A stretch of DNA of 64,000 nt from an uncultured Lachnospiraceae bacterium (GTDB taxonomy: Bacteria > Bacillota > Clostridia > Lachnospirales > Lachnospiraceae): assembly GCA_910587765.1 (NCBI GenBank), contig CAJUNR010000008.1, positions 4,592-68,591 on the forward strand, written 5' to 3'. Below, in pieces: positions 42,483 to 50,897 of the stretch. The notes under the pieces were generated by a model that saw nothing but the letters and a program-made list of their open reading frames with translations, ran no database searches and was not told the DNA's origin. The translations under genes and the position numbers were made by a program. Position 1 is the first letter of the stretch; every line of letters starts with the position of its first letter.

Positions 42483-45437
42483 TCATCCTTTACGCGCTTT
42501 TTTGTGCCTTCCGAACAGGAACGCATACACCGCGTTCATCGCGCCCGACACCGCCGCAAACCCCGCAAGCCCGGTCAGAACGCCGGGACCGGCCATAATG
42601 CTTCCGAAGAGAACCGGCCCTGCGGATTCTCCTGCATTGTCCATAAAATTGAAGACTCCCATGGCGGATTCCTCTCCGTACTCCCGCACGCCCGGCAGCC
42701 TCGTAAAGAACAACTGGCGGACCGGACTGCCGAAGCTCGACGCCAGTCCCAAAAGCAGAAGCACCAGCACCAGCATAGGCGCTGTACTCTTCCATCCGAA
42801 CATCAGAAGCCCCGCGAAGGAGAGAAAGCTGGACAAATAGATGCTCCATTCGCCCAGACGCCTGGTCACAAATCCGGTCACGGCCACGCTCAGATAGACG
42901 CTGCAGAGCGAATTTAACATCAGGAACAGGCAGACAACGCTCTCGCTGAACCCTTGGGCGCTGCCGTAGATCGGCACATAGTAGAATACAAAACTGTTGA
43001 TGACCACGTACGGAAGCTGAATCAGGAACAGATACGGCAGCACGCCCCGGGAAGCGAGGAATTTCCCCATGTTCTTCTTCTCCTTCCCCTTCGGACCCTG
43101 ACAGCCTCCCTTCATGTATTTACCCATGAAAAAGAACAGAACCGCCACCAGGCCCCAGGCCGCCGCCGAACAGCCGAAGACCATGCGCTGTCCCACGATT
43201 CCGGCCAGGGACGCTCCCAGCATCATCCCGCAGTTGATACCGGACAGGCTGCCCGCATTGAACAGAGAGAAACCGTCCTCCCGCATCTTATCGTCGCTGC
43301 TGCCTGCGATGAACATATTGACCGAGTTGGTGATCATCCCGACGCCGATTCCGTTCAGAATCAGCCCGGCGACCATCCACAGATAGCTCTGCCCCGCAAA
43401 CATCATCGCATCCCCGGCCATACAGATGCAGGCGCTCGCGCCCGCCACCGCACGGAAGGAAAAGCGAAGCAGGATCCGGGCGCAGAACAGGGACATCGCG
43501 CCGATAAAGATCATATTCAGCGTAATCGGAAGAGAGGCCGCCAGTTCTCTCGGGATCCCCAGACGGCCGGTCACAAAACCGGCCACGTAGACGGGCAGGA
43601 AGGAACTGGCCACGTTAAACGCCATATAGGTAATAAAGATGCCGCACCGCAGCATATGCATAGGCATCACTGGCTGTCCTGCTCTCTGCTCCTCCCGATA
43701 CTTTGCCTGCAAATCAAAGAAAGAAAGGATCTCCCCGAAGAGAAACAGGACGATCAGCACCACCATAATCACGATGAGCATGACCGAGCGCCGCATCTCT
43801 TCCACCTTGTCCGTGATCACCTCCTTTGTCGTACCGACCTCTATAACGCCTGCCACATTTCCCTGTCTGCCCAACACAGGTGCGCGCACATAGATATAGG
43901 AACCTGTCTCGTCGTCCTTGCCGTCATTGCGGACCACCTTTTTCAAATCATAAATATATTTCAGTTCCTGCGTCTCCGCCTCATCCCGGGGGTAATAAGT
44001 ACCGATTGAGTTGTCCAAATAGGCAATGGCATATCCTTTGCCGTCTTCATACCTTAACACATTGCAGTACATCTCCCGCACTGAGGCATCCTCCCGGTTC
44101 ATTCCCGTCTCCAGCGCCTTCATCAGCGCCTGATAGTCCTCGCCCATATAATCCTCGGAGGTCCGGATGCGCTCCACGCTCCCGGCATCCACCATGCCGC
44201 TGATCGTATGCGCCATAATATACAGCCGGTTCAGCAGTTCTTCCCGATAGACGCCGGCAAACTGGTTCAGCATCTGGGAGACGATGATGACCGACACCAC
44301 CGCCGCCGTGCCGGCGGCGAGGATTCCGTTCTTCTGCACCTCTGACACCCGGAATCCCAGAAGCCAGATTCCCAGACGCGCCAGAAGCCACAGGCCGGCG
44401 AGAAGCAGCAGGAGCGCGGCTGCCTGGAAGCATGTCTCGCGCATAAGATAATCTCCGCCTTTCCGGAAGGTATCTCCGCCGAGTTTCTGTCCGCCGGACG
44501 GATCCTGCACGACAATCCCGGAATCCAGCCGCATCCCCAGAACCGTACTGCCGTCCGCACACGCCGCCCAGGTGACGCCGAGCACCTGTCCCCGATCCAT
44601 AAAGACCTCCGGCCCGTTCTTGTCAAGGCGGTATACGGCATTCTGCCGGATATCCGTCACATAGAGACCTCCCTCCCGGTCCGCCGCGATCCGGTAGAAC
44701 GCCGTACGCCCGGCATACGCCCCGTCGCTCTTTGTGTCATACAGAACCGTCAGCTTCCCGTCCGTTCCTTCCAGAATCCGTCCCCGCTTGTCCAGCGCGT
44801 ACACCGCCCCGCTGTCCGGGTGGAAGGTGTAGTCCTGAATCAAATTGAACGCATTCTCATAGGAGTAGAACGCGTTCTCCTTTCTCTCCCCGGTGGAAAC
44901 CGACACCGCACAGACGGAAAACCCTTCCTTTTGAGACAGCACATAGTACAGCATGCCGTCCCGGTACTGCAGCGCGAACAGCTTGTGTTTGTCCGGCCGA
45001 TTCTCCTCATAGACCACATCCAGAAGAGTGTCTTCGTAAGCGCCGTCCGCGCCGTAGGCCAGAATGCACTCCCGTCCCACTCTGGAACCGGTCTCGTCCC
45101 AGCTCGCGTCCAGCAGATACACGGCGCCGTCCGGCCCGAAGGCAAGGTCTTCCGCATACCAGAAGGTATCCGCTTCCCTCAGGGTGCTTTTGAGCACAAG
45201 CACCGCCTCTCCCTTTTGATCAATCTTCACGACCCGGGAGCGCTCTTCGTCAATCACCCATGTATTCCCCCCGGCGTCCGCCTGCGCCAGATACGGATTG
45301 GACAGCACGAGATCCGTCCGGGGAACGAACGAATACCGGTCCATCCCCTGAAAAACATGGAAAGCGCAGAACAGGAAGACGAGCAGCGCTGCCAGGTCTC
45401 CTTTCAGCAGTTTTTTCTGTGTGAAATAATGTTTCAT
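42483..45437 (-). CDS. 984-aa sensor-MFS fusion: beta-propeller-like plus Cache-like domains plus major facilitator
   Basis: A very large multi-domain membrane protein. After helix 1 (about 14-31) comes an extracytoplasmic region of about 300 residues with NHL/propeller-like repeats (AEDLAFGPDGAVYLLDASWD, RIAADREGGLYVTDIRQNAV). Two helices follow (about 352-410), then a second outside sensor of about 165 residues of Cache type (RGYAIAYLDN-like region, GNVAGVIEVGTTKEVITDKV). After a further helix, a complete 12-helix MFS transporter fills residues 620-980 (GLILNGIGVGMITNSVNMFI). The combination suggests a ligand-gated transporter or receptor. It lies in the CIS series 5 nt after the 480-aa gene and 14 nt before the PP2C-like gene. 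Confidence 0.85.
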   Translation of the reverse strand: MKHYFTQKKLLKGDLAALLVFLFCAFHVFQGMDRYSFVPRTDLVLSNPYLAQADAGGNTWVIDEERSRVVKIDQKGEAVLVLKSTLREADTFWYAEDLAFGPDGAVYLLDASWDETGSRVGRECILAYGADGAYEDTLLDVVYEENRPDKHKLFALQYRDGMLYYVLSQKEGFSVCAVSVSTGERKENAFYSYENAFNLIQDYTFHPDSGAVYALDKRGRILEGTDGKLTVLYDTKSDGAYAGRTAFYRIAADREGGLYVTDIRQNAVYRLDKNGPEVFMDRGQVLGVTWAACADGSTVLGMRLDSGIVVQDPSGGQKLGGDTFRKGGDYLMRETCFQAAALLLLLAGLWLLARLGIWLLGFRVSEVQKNGILAAGTAAVVSVIIVSQMLNQFAGVYREELLNRLYIMAHTISGMVDAGSVERIRTSEDYMGEDYQALMKALETGMNREDASVREMYCNVLRYEDGKGYAIAYLDNSIGTYYPRDEAETQELKYIYDLKKVVRNDGKDDETGSYIYVRAPVLGRQGNVAGVIEVGTTKEVITDKVEEMRRSVMLIVIMVVLIVLFLFGEILSFFDLQAKYREEQRAGQPVMPMHMLRCGIFITYMAFNVASSFLPVYVAGFVTGRLGIPRELAASLPITLNMIFIGAMSLFCARILLRFSFRAVAGASACICMAGDAMMFAGQSYLWMVAGLILNGIGVGMITNSVNMFIAGSSDDKMREDGFSLFNAGSLSGINCGMMLGASLAGIVGQRMVFGCSAAAWGLVAVLFFFMGKYMKGGCQGPKGKEKKNMGKFLASRGVLPYLFLIQLPYVVINSFVFYYVPIYGSAQGFSESVVCLFLMLNSLCSVYLSVAVTGFVTRRLGEWSIYLSSFLSFAGLLMFGWKSTAPMLVLVLLLLGLASSFGSPVRQLFFTRLPGVREYGEESAMGVFNFMDNAGESAGPVLFGSIMAGPGVLTGLAGFAAVSGAMNAVYAFLFGRHKKARKG

Positions 45438-45441
45438 CTGC

Positions 45442-46884
45442 TCACCCTTCCTCTTCTTCTCTTTCTCTCACAGCGCCTGCGTACTTCGGCAGAACCTTCC
45501 ATGTCCCCCGATCCAGATATTCCTTATATTCCGGACGGGCGTTGAAGATCGTCTCCTGCCCGTCGGCGCTCAGCCGCTCCGGATACAGCACCGCAGACAG
45601 TTCAAACGCCTCCCGGTGCACCTTTCTGCACTTCCGGTAAGAATCCGTCTCATCCAGATTATCCACCTGAATCACCTGCGGCGTCCCCCATATATAATAA
45701 GGAAGCGCCAGCATGGAGATGTAGTCAAAGATAGCGTCCGTCTTCTGCCGTTCTGCCGTCATGTGGTCAATCAGCCCTGATTTTCTGAAAAACGTTTCTC
45801 TCTTCTCGTGGAACAGCCGGCACAGAGGCCCGTTGCGCTCATGCAGCACCGCAGTCTCCACCTGCGGGTATTGCTCCTTCATGTGGCGGACCAGTTCCAG
45901 ATACAGATCCGCGATCCTTCTCGTATGTATCCGGAACTGATCCAGAACGCGGATTCGGAAGCTCGGCTCCAACGGCATGAGCACCGTGGCCAGATATTTC
46001 AGATAAGAAATATCCGGTATGGGAACTGCCACTTTCGCCCCCAGCGCCGCTCCGAACGCAAACACCGCCTCGAGACTGTCATACTCCTGAGAAGTCACGC
46101 TTTCTTTCCAGTCACGAAACGCAATCTCCGCGATGTCGCTCTGATGCAGCTCCACATGCTCCGCAAATTCCAGGCCGCCCCTATGCTGCCGGTCATAATG
46201 CCGCCCGCTGCTGAAATCAAAGGAATAACGGCTGCCGTCCCTGTGGCGGACCTGAATCTCCACCTCGTAAGTTCCGAACAGGCAGGGGCCTCCTACCACC
46301 CCGATGGGGCGTCCCTGCTCTGCGGCCCGGCGGAGGCTGCGGATTCCGGCGAGGAGCAGCGGCGTCCTGCGGATCCACGGAAGACGGATTGCGGACAGCG
46401 CCGGAATCTGCCGTTCGAGATCGAAAAAGCCTCCCACACAAGCGGTATTTTTATAGGAAAGCAGCCGCATCTTTCCCACCCCCAGGTCCCGGAACAGTCT
46501 CTGCAGCACTTCCGCCTCGTAGCAGGACCGGAGATCCTCTATCGCGTCCTCGACCCCTTTTCTCGCCCGTCTGAGCGCCCTTAACTCCTCCATATGGCCG
46601 TACCCGCTCCGATCGGCCTGCTTGATCCGGCGGATCTCCTCCGACAGTGCCTCTCTATGACTGCAGAGGGAGCGGTAGACCGGGCACTCCTTCTTCTGCC
46701 CAAGAAGCTCCTCGTAGCGCCTCTGCACCCAGACATTTCCGTCCCAGTCCTCCACCGGCTCCAGACAGAAGAAATCTCCGGCCGTGATGGCGAAGCGGCG
46801 GATGTTCTCCGGATACGCCCCGTAGATCGTCTGCTCCTTTTTCGCATCCTGCCGCTTCAAAAGTTCCGTGATTGATGTTTTCAT
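45442..46884 (-). CDS. CIS-associated protein of unknown function, 480 aa
   Basis: Soluble protein with no signal peptide or clear membrane helix. An N-terminal segment (PENIRRFAITAGDFFCLEPV) is followed by a helical part (RRIKQADRSGYGHMEELRAL), then alternating strand and helix blocks (IGVVGGPCLFGTYEVEIQVR, FGAALGAKVAVPIPDISYLK) that suggest an alpha/beta enzyme-like fold. I cannot assign a family. The start at 46884 (MKTSITELLKRQ) is preceded by AAGGCGGG; a TTG 6 nt earlier is also possible. It sits between the cyclase-like and sensor-MFS genes. Confidence 0.65.
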   Translation of the reverse strand: MKTSITELLKRQDAKKEQTIYGAYPENIRRFAITAGDFFCLEPVEDWDGNVWVQRRYEELLGQKKECPVYRSLCSHREALSEEIRRIKQADRSGYGHMEELRALRRARKGVEDAIEDLRSCYEAEVLQRLFRDLGVGKMRLLSYKNTACVGGFFDLERQIPALSAIRLPWIRRTPLLLAGIRSLRRAAEQGRPIGVVGGPCLFGTYEVEIQVRHRDGSRYSFDFSSGRHYDRQHRGGLEFAEHVELHQSDIAEIAFRDWKESVTSQEYDSLEAVFAFGAALGAKVAVPIPDISYLKYLATVLMPLEPSFRIRVLDQFRIHTRRIADLYLELVRHMKEQYPQVETAVLHERNGPLCRLFHEKRETFFRKSGLIDHMTAERQKTDAIFDYISMLALPYYIWGTPQVIQVDNLDETDSYRKCRKVHREAFELSAVLYPERLSADGQETIFNARPEYKEYLDRGTWKVLPKYAGAVREREEEEG

Positions 46885-46905
46885 CCTCAAAAACCCGCCT
46901 TATGA

Positions 46906-47904
46906 TCAGTAAATTTCCAGATAGACCGAAGCGTCCTCTTCCCCGCAGTCCTCATAGCGGCCGCACAGATACAGATATTCCTTCGCCGCCCGGTCCATGC
47001 GGTTGGCTTTCAGAACTTCGATAAAATGCAGCCGGGCGTCCGAATACCGCTGTTCCTGAAAGAGCTCCACGCCCTTTTCAAACATCAGCCTCGTTCTGCG
47101 CTTTCCGTTCTTATCCTCCGGCGGATCCCCGTCATATACATCATATAAATCCTCCTCAAGATCCGCCGCCTTCAGATAGATGCGGCCCAGATAGCGGCTG
47201 CTGTAGTTCTTCTCAAAGTCCGGAATCTGGCTGCGCATGCTGCCGGAGATCAGGATCCTCGCCCGGTATCGCCCCGCCAGCTCCTGCAGAAACTCGGCGA
47301 TTCCCGTGGTCTCCGATATGGTCAGCATCCCCATCCGCTCCTCATGGCCCACCATGCCCGCCATCACGTCCCCGTAGGAAATCCCGATGGAATAATTTCC
47401 ATGAATGTGCTCCGCCCGGTCCATGGCTTCGCAGACGGAGACCGCGGAGGCAAGCGCCCTTCCCGGCGTATCCAGATAGAACGCGCGGAATCCTGCATCC
47501 GCGAACCGTTCCACCGCCCCTTCCTGAAAAAGTACCTGCGGAACCGCCTGTTCCAGCACCTCATTGACAAAGCGGAAGACCTCCGCCGCCGTCCGCTTCC
47601 TTGCCATCTGAGAAAAACCTTCCACATTGAAGGAGAGCACGGCGGCGCGGATGTTCCGGCCCTCTCCGGCCAGAAATTCTTTCGTATCCTTCTTCTGAAA
47701 CAACTCCAGAAGCCGCTCCGGAAGCATGGCCGCATAGAGCTTCTCCTTCCTGCGAGCCGCTTCTTCCTCTCTGACGCTCAAATCAAAAGCGCGCTTTATA
47801 TGGTTGTATTTTCTGCGCAGCGCCGCAATCCGGCAAAGGGATGCCAAAAGCAGCGCCGCCAGAACCGCAGATCCATAAAATAAACCGAATAAATATCTCT
47901 CCAC
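46906..47904 (-). CDS. membrane class III nucleotidyl cyclase-like protein, probably inactive
   Basis: A 332-aa protein. An N-terminal membrane helix (about 4-27) is followed by a coiled stretch, a class III cyclase domain (about 82-220) and a C-terminal TPR-like region (LMFEKGVELFQEQRYSDARL). Active cyclases have FxDIxGF, GDxxxAxF and a VNxAxRL block. Here the first metal Asp is Asn 93 (LSFNVEGFS), the second metal Asp 136 is kept (FADAGFRAFY), and the catalytic Asn/Arg block reads TTGIAEFLQ, losing both. Cyclase activity is therefore doubtful; nucleotide sensing is possible. The start is GTG 47904 with GGGAGG upstream; the longer frame to 48306 is an out-of-frame reading of the PAAR gene. 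Confidence 0.82.
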   Translation of the reverse strand: MERYLFGLFYGSAVLAALLLASLCRIAALRRKYNHIKRAFDLSVREEEAARRKEKLYAAMLPERLLELFQKKDTKEFLAGEGRNIRAAVLSFNVEGFSQMARKRTAAEVFRFVNEVLEQAVPQVLFQEGAVERFADAGFRAFYLDTPGRALASAVSVCEAMDRAEHIHGNYSIGISYGDVMAGMVGHEERMGMLTISETTGIAEFLQELAGRYRARILISGSMRSQIPDFEKNYSSRYLGRIYLKAADLEEDLYDVYDGDPPEDKNGKRRTRLMFEKGVELFQEQRYSDARLHFIEVLKANRMDRAAKEYLYLCGRYEDCGEEDASVYLEIY

Positions 47905-47954
47905 GTTGCCTCCCTGCCTGAAGTCCCACGGCCGGCGGTACCCGGCCGGTCTTC

Positions 47955-48341
47955 TTATTTTACCTGAATATTGACGGTTCCCGGATTCTGAATGTTGATC
48001 ACTCCCCCGTAGGCGCACATACATTTGCTTGTATGGCTCAGACACGGCTTCCCGCCCGCCAGCACCGTGGGGCTGCCCGGAGCCCAGGGCGCCGGAATGA
48101 CCGGAATGCACGGCATGGGTGTCAGCACCCCCAGAGCCGCCGCCGTAGCCGCCGCCACCGTCGGATTCGCAATGGAACTGCACATGCCGAAAGGCATGAT
48201 GTTCACCATCGGAGCCTGATCCATGATCGTGGCCATCGGCATGCTGCCCGTCACCCGCACGGCGGGAAGGACATTGAGGACGGACGGCGCCATGCCGAAG
48301 CTGCACTGCAGCACGGCGCCTCCGAACACTGCGTATCCCAT
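47955..48341 (-). CDS. DUF4280 PAAR-like spike tip protein
   Basis: A 128-aa protein that caps the central spike of contractile machines. It begins GYAVFGGAVLQCSFGMAPSV and has the repeated Gly/Pro-rich loops and cysteines of DUF4280/PAAR-like proteins (TPMPCIPVIPAPWAPGSPTV, KCMCAYGGVI). PAAR-type cones bind a metal ion at the tip and may attach cargo. AGGAGG precedes the start and the preceding MORN gene stops on the adjacent base. In standard eCIS order the tip gene sits near the spike and baseplate genes; here it is displaced after the fibre and MORN genes. Confidence 0.88.
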   Translation of the reverse strand: MGYAVFGGAVLQCSFGMAPSVLNVLPAVRVTGSMPMATIMDQAPMVNIMPFGMCSSIANPTVAAATAAALGVLTPMPCIPVIPAPWAPGSPTVLAGGKPCLSHTSKCMCAYGGVINIQNPGTVNIQVK

Positions 48342-50003
48342 CTATTTTCCCTCCTCTTCCTCCGCCGGCTCCGGAGGCGGCTGGACAGACGCTTCCGAAA
48401 GCGGGATATTTTTATAGAAAATTCCTTCATAGGTCACAGCTCCTGTCGCCATGTCGTACAGCGTGCCCATACCGTTGTAGGCACCCAGCAGAAACTCTCC
48501 CTCATACATGAGCACTCCGCCGGAATACACCTTCCCCTGACCGTCGTACATCCCCTCCCGGAAATTTCCTTCGTAGATCAGTTCTCCGGTCTGTGGGTCA
48601 TAAAGCTTCCCCTCTCCCTCGTACATACGTTCGCGGAAGTCTCCCTCATAGAGCAGCCTGCCGGTCTCCTCGTCGTACAGACGGCCCTCGCCGGACCAGC
48701 CGCCCCTGGCAAATCCGCCTTCATAGACCAGCCTGCCGGTCTCCGACTGATATTCCCTGCCTTCCCCGTCATACTGCCCGTCCAGAAAACTTCCCTCATA
48801 GATCAGACGGCCCAGCAGATAGAGCCGCCCCTGCCCGTTGTAGACATCCTCCTTCATCTCTCCCCGATAGACGACGTCGCCATTGGCGTCGTAGCAGACC
48901 GCCTCCCCCTCCATGGGCATATTCTGGAAGAAAACGCCCTGATAGACGATCTCTCCCTTCGCTCCGTACAGCGTGCCCTCGCCGTCATAGAAATTCTTCG
49001 CCAGATTTCCTTTGTAGCGCATCGTACCTTCTCTCGTATAGTCGATGCCGTACCCTTCTCTCTTTCCCTGAGAAAATTCCCCCTCATAGGCCAGTCTTCC
49101 GTTGTCATGGTACAGGGAGCCTTTTCCCTCATAGCTTCCCTGCGCAAAGCCTCCCTGATAGAGAAGTTTCCCGTTCTCCTGATACAGCGCGCCTTCCCCC
49201 TCGTAAATCCCCCGGGCAAAGCCGCCCTGATACAACAGCGCGCCGTTGTCTCCGTACAGCATACCGTTTCCTTCATAAAAGCCCTGGACAAAGCCGCCCT
49301 GATAGAGCCTCTGCCCGTCCTCCCGGAAGAGGGTTCCCGCGCCGTCGTAGAGATCCTGAGAGAAGGTTCCCTCATAGATCAGCACTCCCTTCTCCGAGTA
49401 GAGTTTTCCCTTCCCCTCATACTGGCCGGCGCCAAATTCTCCCTGATAGCGTAGCCCGCCGTTCGGATAAAAGAGCTCCCCCAGCCCCGCGTACTGCTCC
49501 GCCTCAAAGCCTCCCCGGTACAAAAGACGGCCGTCACGGTCGTACAGCGTCCCCTGCCCGCTGATCCGGCCTTCCGTCAGAACCCCCTCGTAGATCACGT
49601 TCTGACGCTCCTTCGACTCTGTCAGCCGGACCCTGCCGGTATAGCCTTCCATGTCCACGGAATTGATCACCATGGTCTTCACGAGAAAGCGGGACTCGAT
49701 CCACGGAAATATCAGCCGCATGTACAGCGCCGGCAGCAGAATGAGCAGCAGAAGCAGCACATACACCAGCTTCTTCGCCACGTACCGGTCGCCGACGGCG
49801 TAATACCCCTTCAGCGAATCGGGCTTCTTCCCCACGCTGCGAATCTCCTTTTTGACGTCCGCGCTGACTCTGCCCACAATGGCATCCGGGCTGAAAATAT
49901 TGAACAGTTTCTGATACAGAAGCTGAACCGGCGCGCCGACCGCCCGCAGGATCCGTTTCACACCATAATGCAATGAATTTTTTAAATGAAAACCGCCGGC
50001 CAT
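48342..50003 (-). CDS. membrane-anchored MORN-repeat protein
   Basis: A 553-aa protein. The N-terminal 75 residues are basic and probably cytoplasmic; one strong membrane helix follows (KLVYVLLLLLILLPALYMRL, about 77-96). From about residue 134 to 540 there are sixteen full MORN-type repeats of about 24 residues plus a partial one (pattern YEGxFxxGxYxGxGxLYxxxG). The repeats are predicted to face outside the cell membrane. MORN arrays form extended elastic sheets and often bind lipids or glycans, so wall/membrane anchoring of the CIS is plausible. The C-terminus is Pro/Glu-rich. The gene lies between the kinase-like and PAAR genes. Confidence 0.88.
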   Translation of the reverse strand: MAGGFHLKNSLHYGVKRILRAVGAPVQLLYQKLFNIFSPDAIVGRVSADVKKEIRSVGKKPDSLKGYYAVGDRYVAKKLVYVLLLLLILLPALYMRLIFPWIESRFLVKTMVINSVDMEGYTGRVRLTESKERQNVIYEGVLTEGRISGQGTLYDRDGRLLYRGGFEAEQYAGLGELFYPNGGLRYQGEFGAGQYEGKGKLYSEKGVLIYEGTFSQDLYDGAGTLFREDGQRLYQGGFVQGFYEGNGMLYGDNGALLYQGGFARGIYEGEGALYQENGKLLYQGGFAQGSYEGKGSLYHDNGRLAYEGEFSQGKREGYGIDYTREGTMRYKGNLAKNFYDGEGTLYGAKGEIVYQGVFFQNMPMEGEAVCYDANGDVVYRGEMKEDVYNGQGRLYLLGRLIYEGSFLDGQYDGEGREYQSETGRLVYEGGFARGGWSGEGRLYDEETGRLLYEGDFRERMYEGEGKLYDPQTGELIYEGNFREGMYDGQGKVYSGGVLMYEGEFLLGAYNGMGTLYDMATGAVTYEGIFYKNIPLSEASVQPPPEPAEEEEGK

Positions 50004-50024
50004 GCCTGCCGCCCCTCTCTGTTT

Positions 50025-50894
50025 TTATTCTGTCTGCTCCACGATCACCAGATCGCCGATCTGATGGATCACCTGCTGCCCGGCGCGGGACCCGCTGTCA
50101 TCGAGCAGAACAAAGATCACATACAGCACCGCCGCCGCCACGAGCGCCGCCTTCAGCACGCGCCTCAGAAAACCGAGCAGCTTTTTTACTTTCTCCCACA
50201 AACGGAACCAGAACGTCCGGGGAACGCGTTTCCTTCCGGGATCCTCCAGAAGCGCTCCGCTTACCGGCAGAAAGGCGCGGTACATTTCCAGATACGGACA
50301 AAGCAGTCCGTCCTCCAGCTCCTCCAGATACGCCTCCAGCTCCGGATAGAGCTTTTTGTCCAGCTCCGGGGCAAATAAAAACTCCAGAACCTCCAAAAGA
50401 GCCCAGGCGGCGTCCCCGGGCGAGGCGGCGTCAAACTGCCGGACCTGCAGAAAGTGATAATTCCACCTCACCTCCAGACTCCGGCTGACCGTGACCTGCT
50501 CCGGCCGCAGGCCGTTCACCGCGAAAAAAGGCGGCGGATCCTGCAGCAGCAGCCGTTTGAACAGGCCGTGAGCGATCTGTACCCGCTCCGCAAGGCTCAT
50601 ATGTTCCCAGCTCATCCGCTCCGTCAGCGCCTGATCTTCGCTGTACGCAAAAACCGCGTACAGCTTCTGTTCCCACTGAAAGCACTCCCGGTAGTCGGTA
50701 AACGCCTCCCGTCTGGCCCTCTCCTCCAGAAAAAGGGTAAAACTCTTTGCCAGCACCGGTTCCTGAATACCGACCAGAAGCCACAGTCCCGCCTCCGCAC
50801 GCCTGCTCTCCCTGCACAGATATTCCGCCGTATCTTCCGTGCTGTAAAAACAGCGTATGACCCGGTACGCATGGTCGCAGTTTTGTATGATCAT
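50025..50894 (-). CDS. membrane protein with kinase-like N-terminal domain
   Basis: A 289-aa protein. Residues 1-235 look like a degenerate protein-kinase lobe pair (strand-rich start HAYRVIRCFYSTEDTAEYLC, LVGIQEPVLAKSFTLFLEER, then helices SLAERVQIAHGLFKRLLLQD and FFAVNGLRPEQVTVSRSLE). No catalytic HRD or DFG motif is visible. A single membrane helix is near 245-266 (ALVAAAVLYVIFVLLDD) with a short outside tail. Type VII secretion EssB/YukC pseudokinases have a comparable cytoplasmic-pseudokinase, helix, outside layout, but I claim only resemblance in layout. It follows the fibre-like gene by 3 nt. Confidence 0.55.
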   Translation of the reverse strand: MIIQNCDHAYRVIRCFYSTEDTAEYLCRESRRAEAGLWLLVGIQEPVLAKSFTLFLEERARREAFTDYRECFQWEQKLYAVFAYSEDQALTERMSWEHMSLAERVQIAHGLFKRLLLQDPPPFFAVNGLRPEQVTVSRSLEVRWNYHFLQVRQFDAASPGDAAWALLEVLEFLFAPELDKKLYPELEAYLEELEDGLLCPYLEMYRAFLPVSGALLEDPGRKRVPRTFWFRLWEKVKKLLGFLRRVLKAALVAAAVLYVIFVLLDDSGSRAGQQVIHQIGDLVIVEQTE

Positions 50895-50897
50895 ACG

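Noticed and set aside
47905..48306. Longer N-terminus for the cyclase-like protein (frame open to 48306)
   Set aside because: The extra residues are the PAAR-like gene read in the wrong frame (His/Gly/Ser-rich nonsense); GTG 47904 has a good ribosome site and starts a membrane helix.
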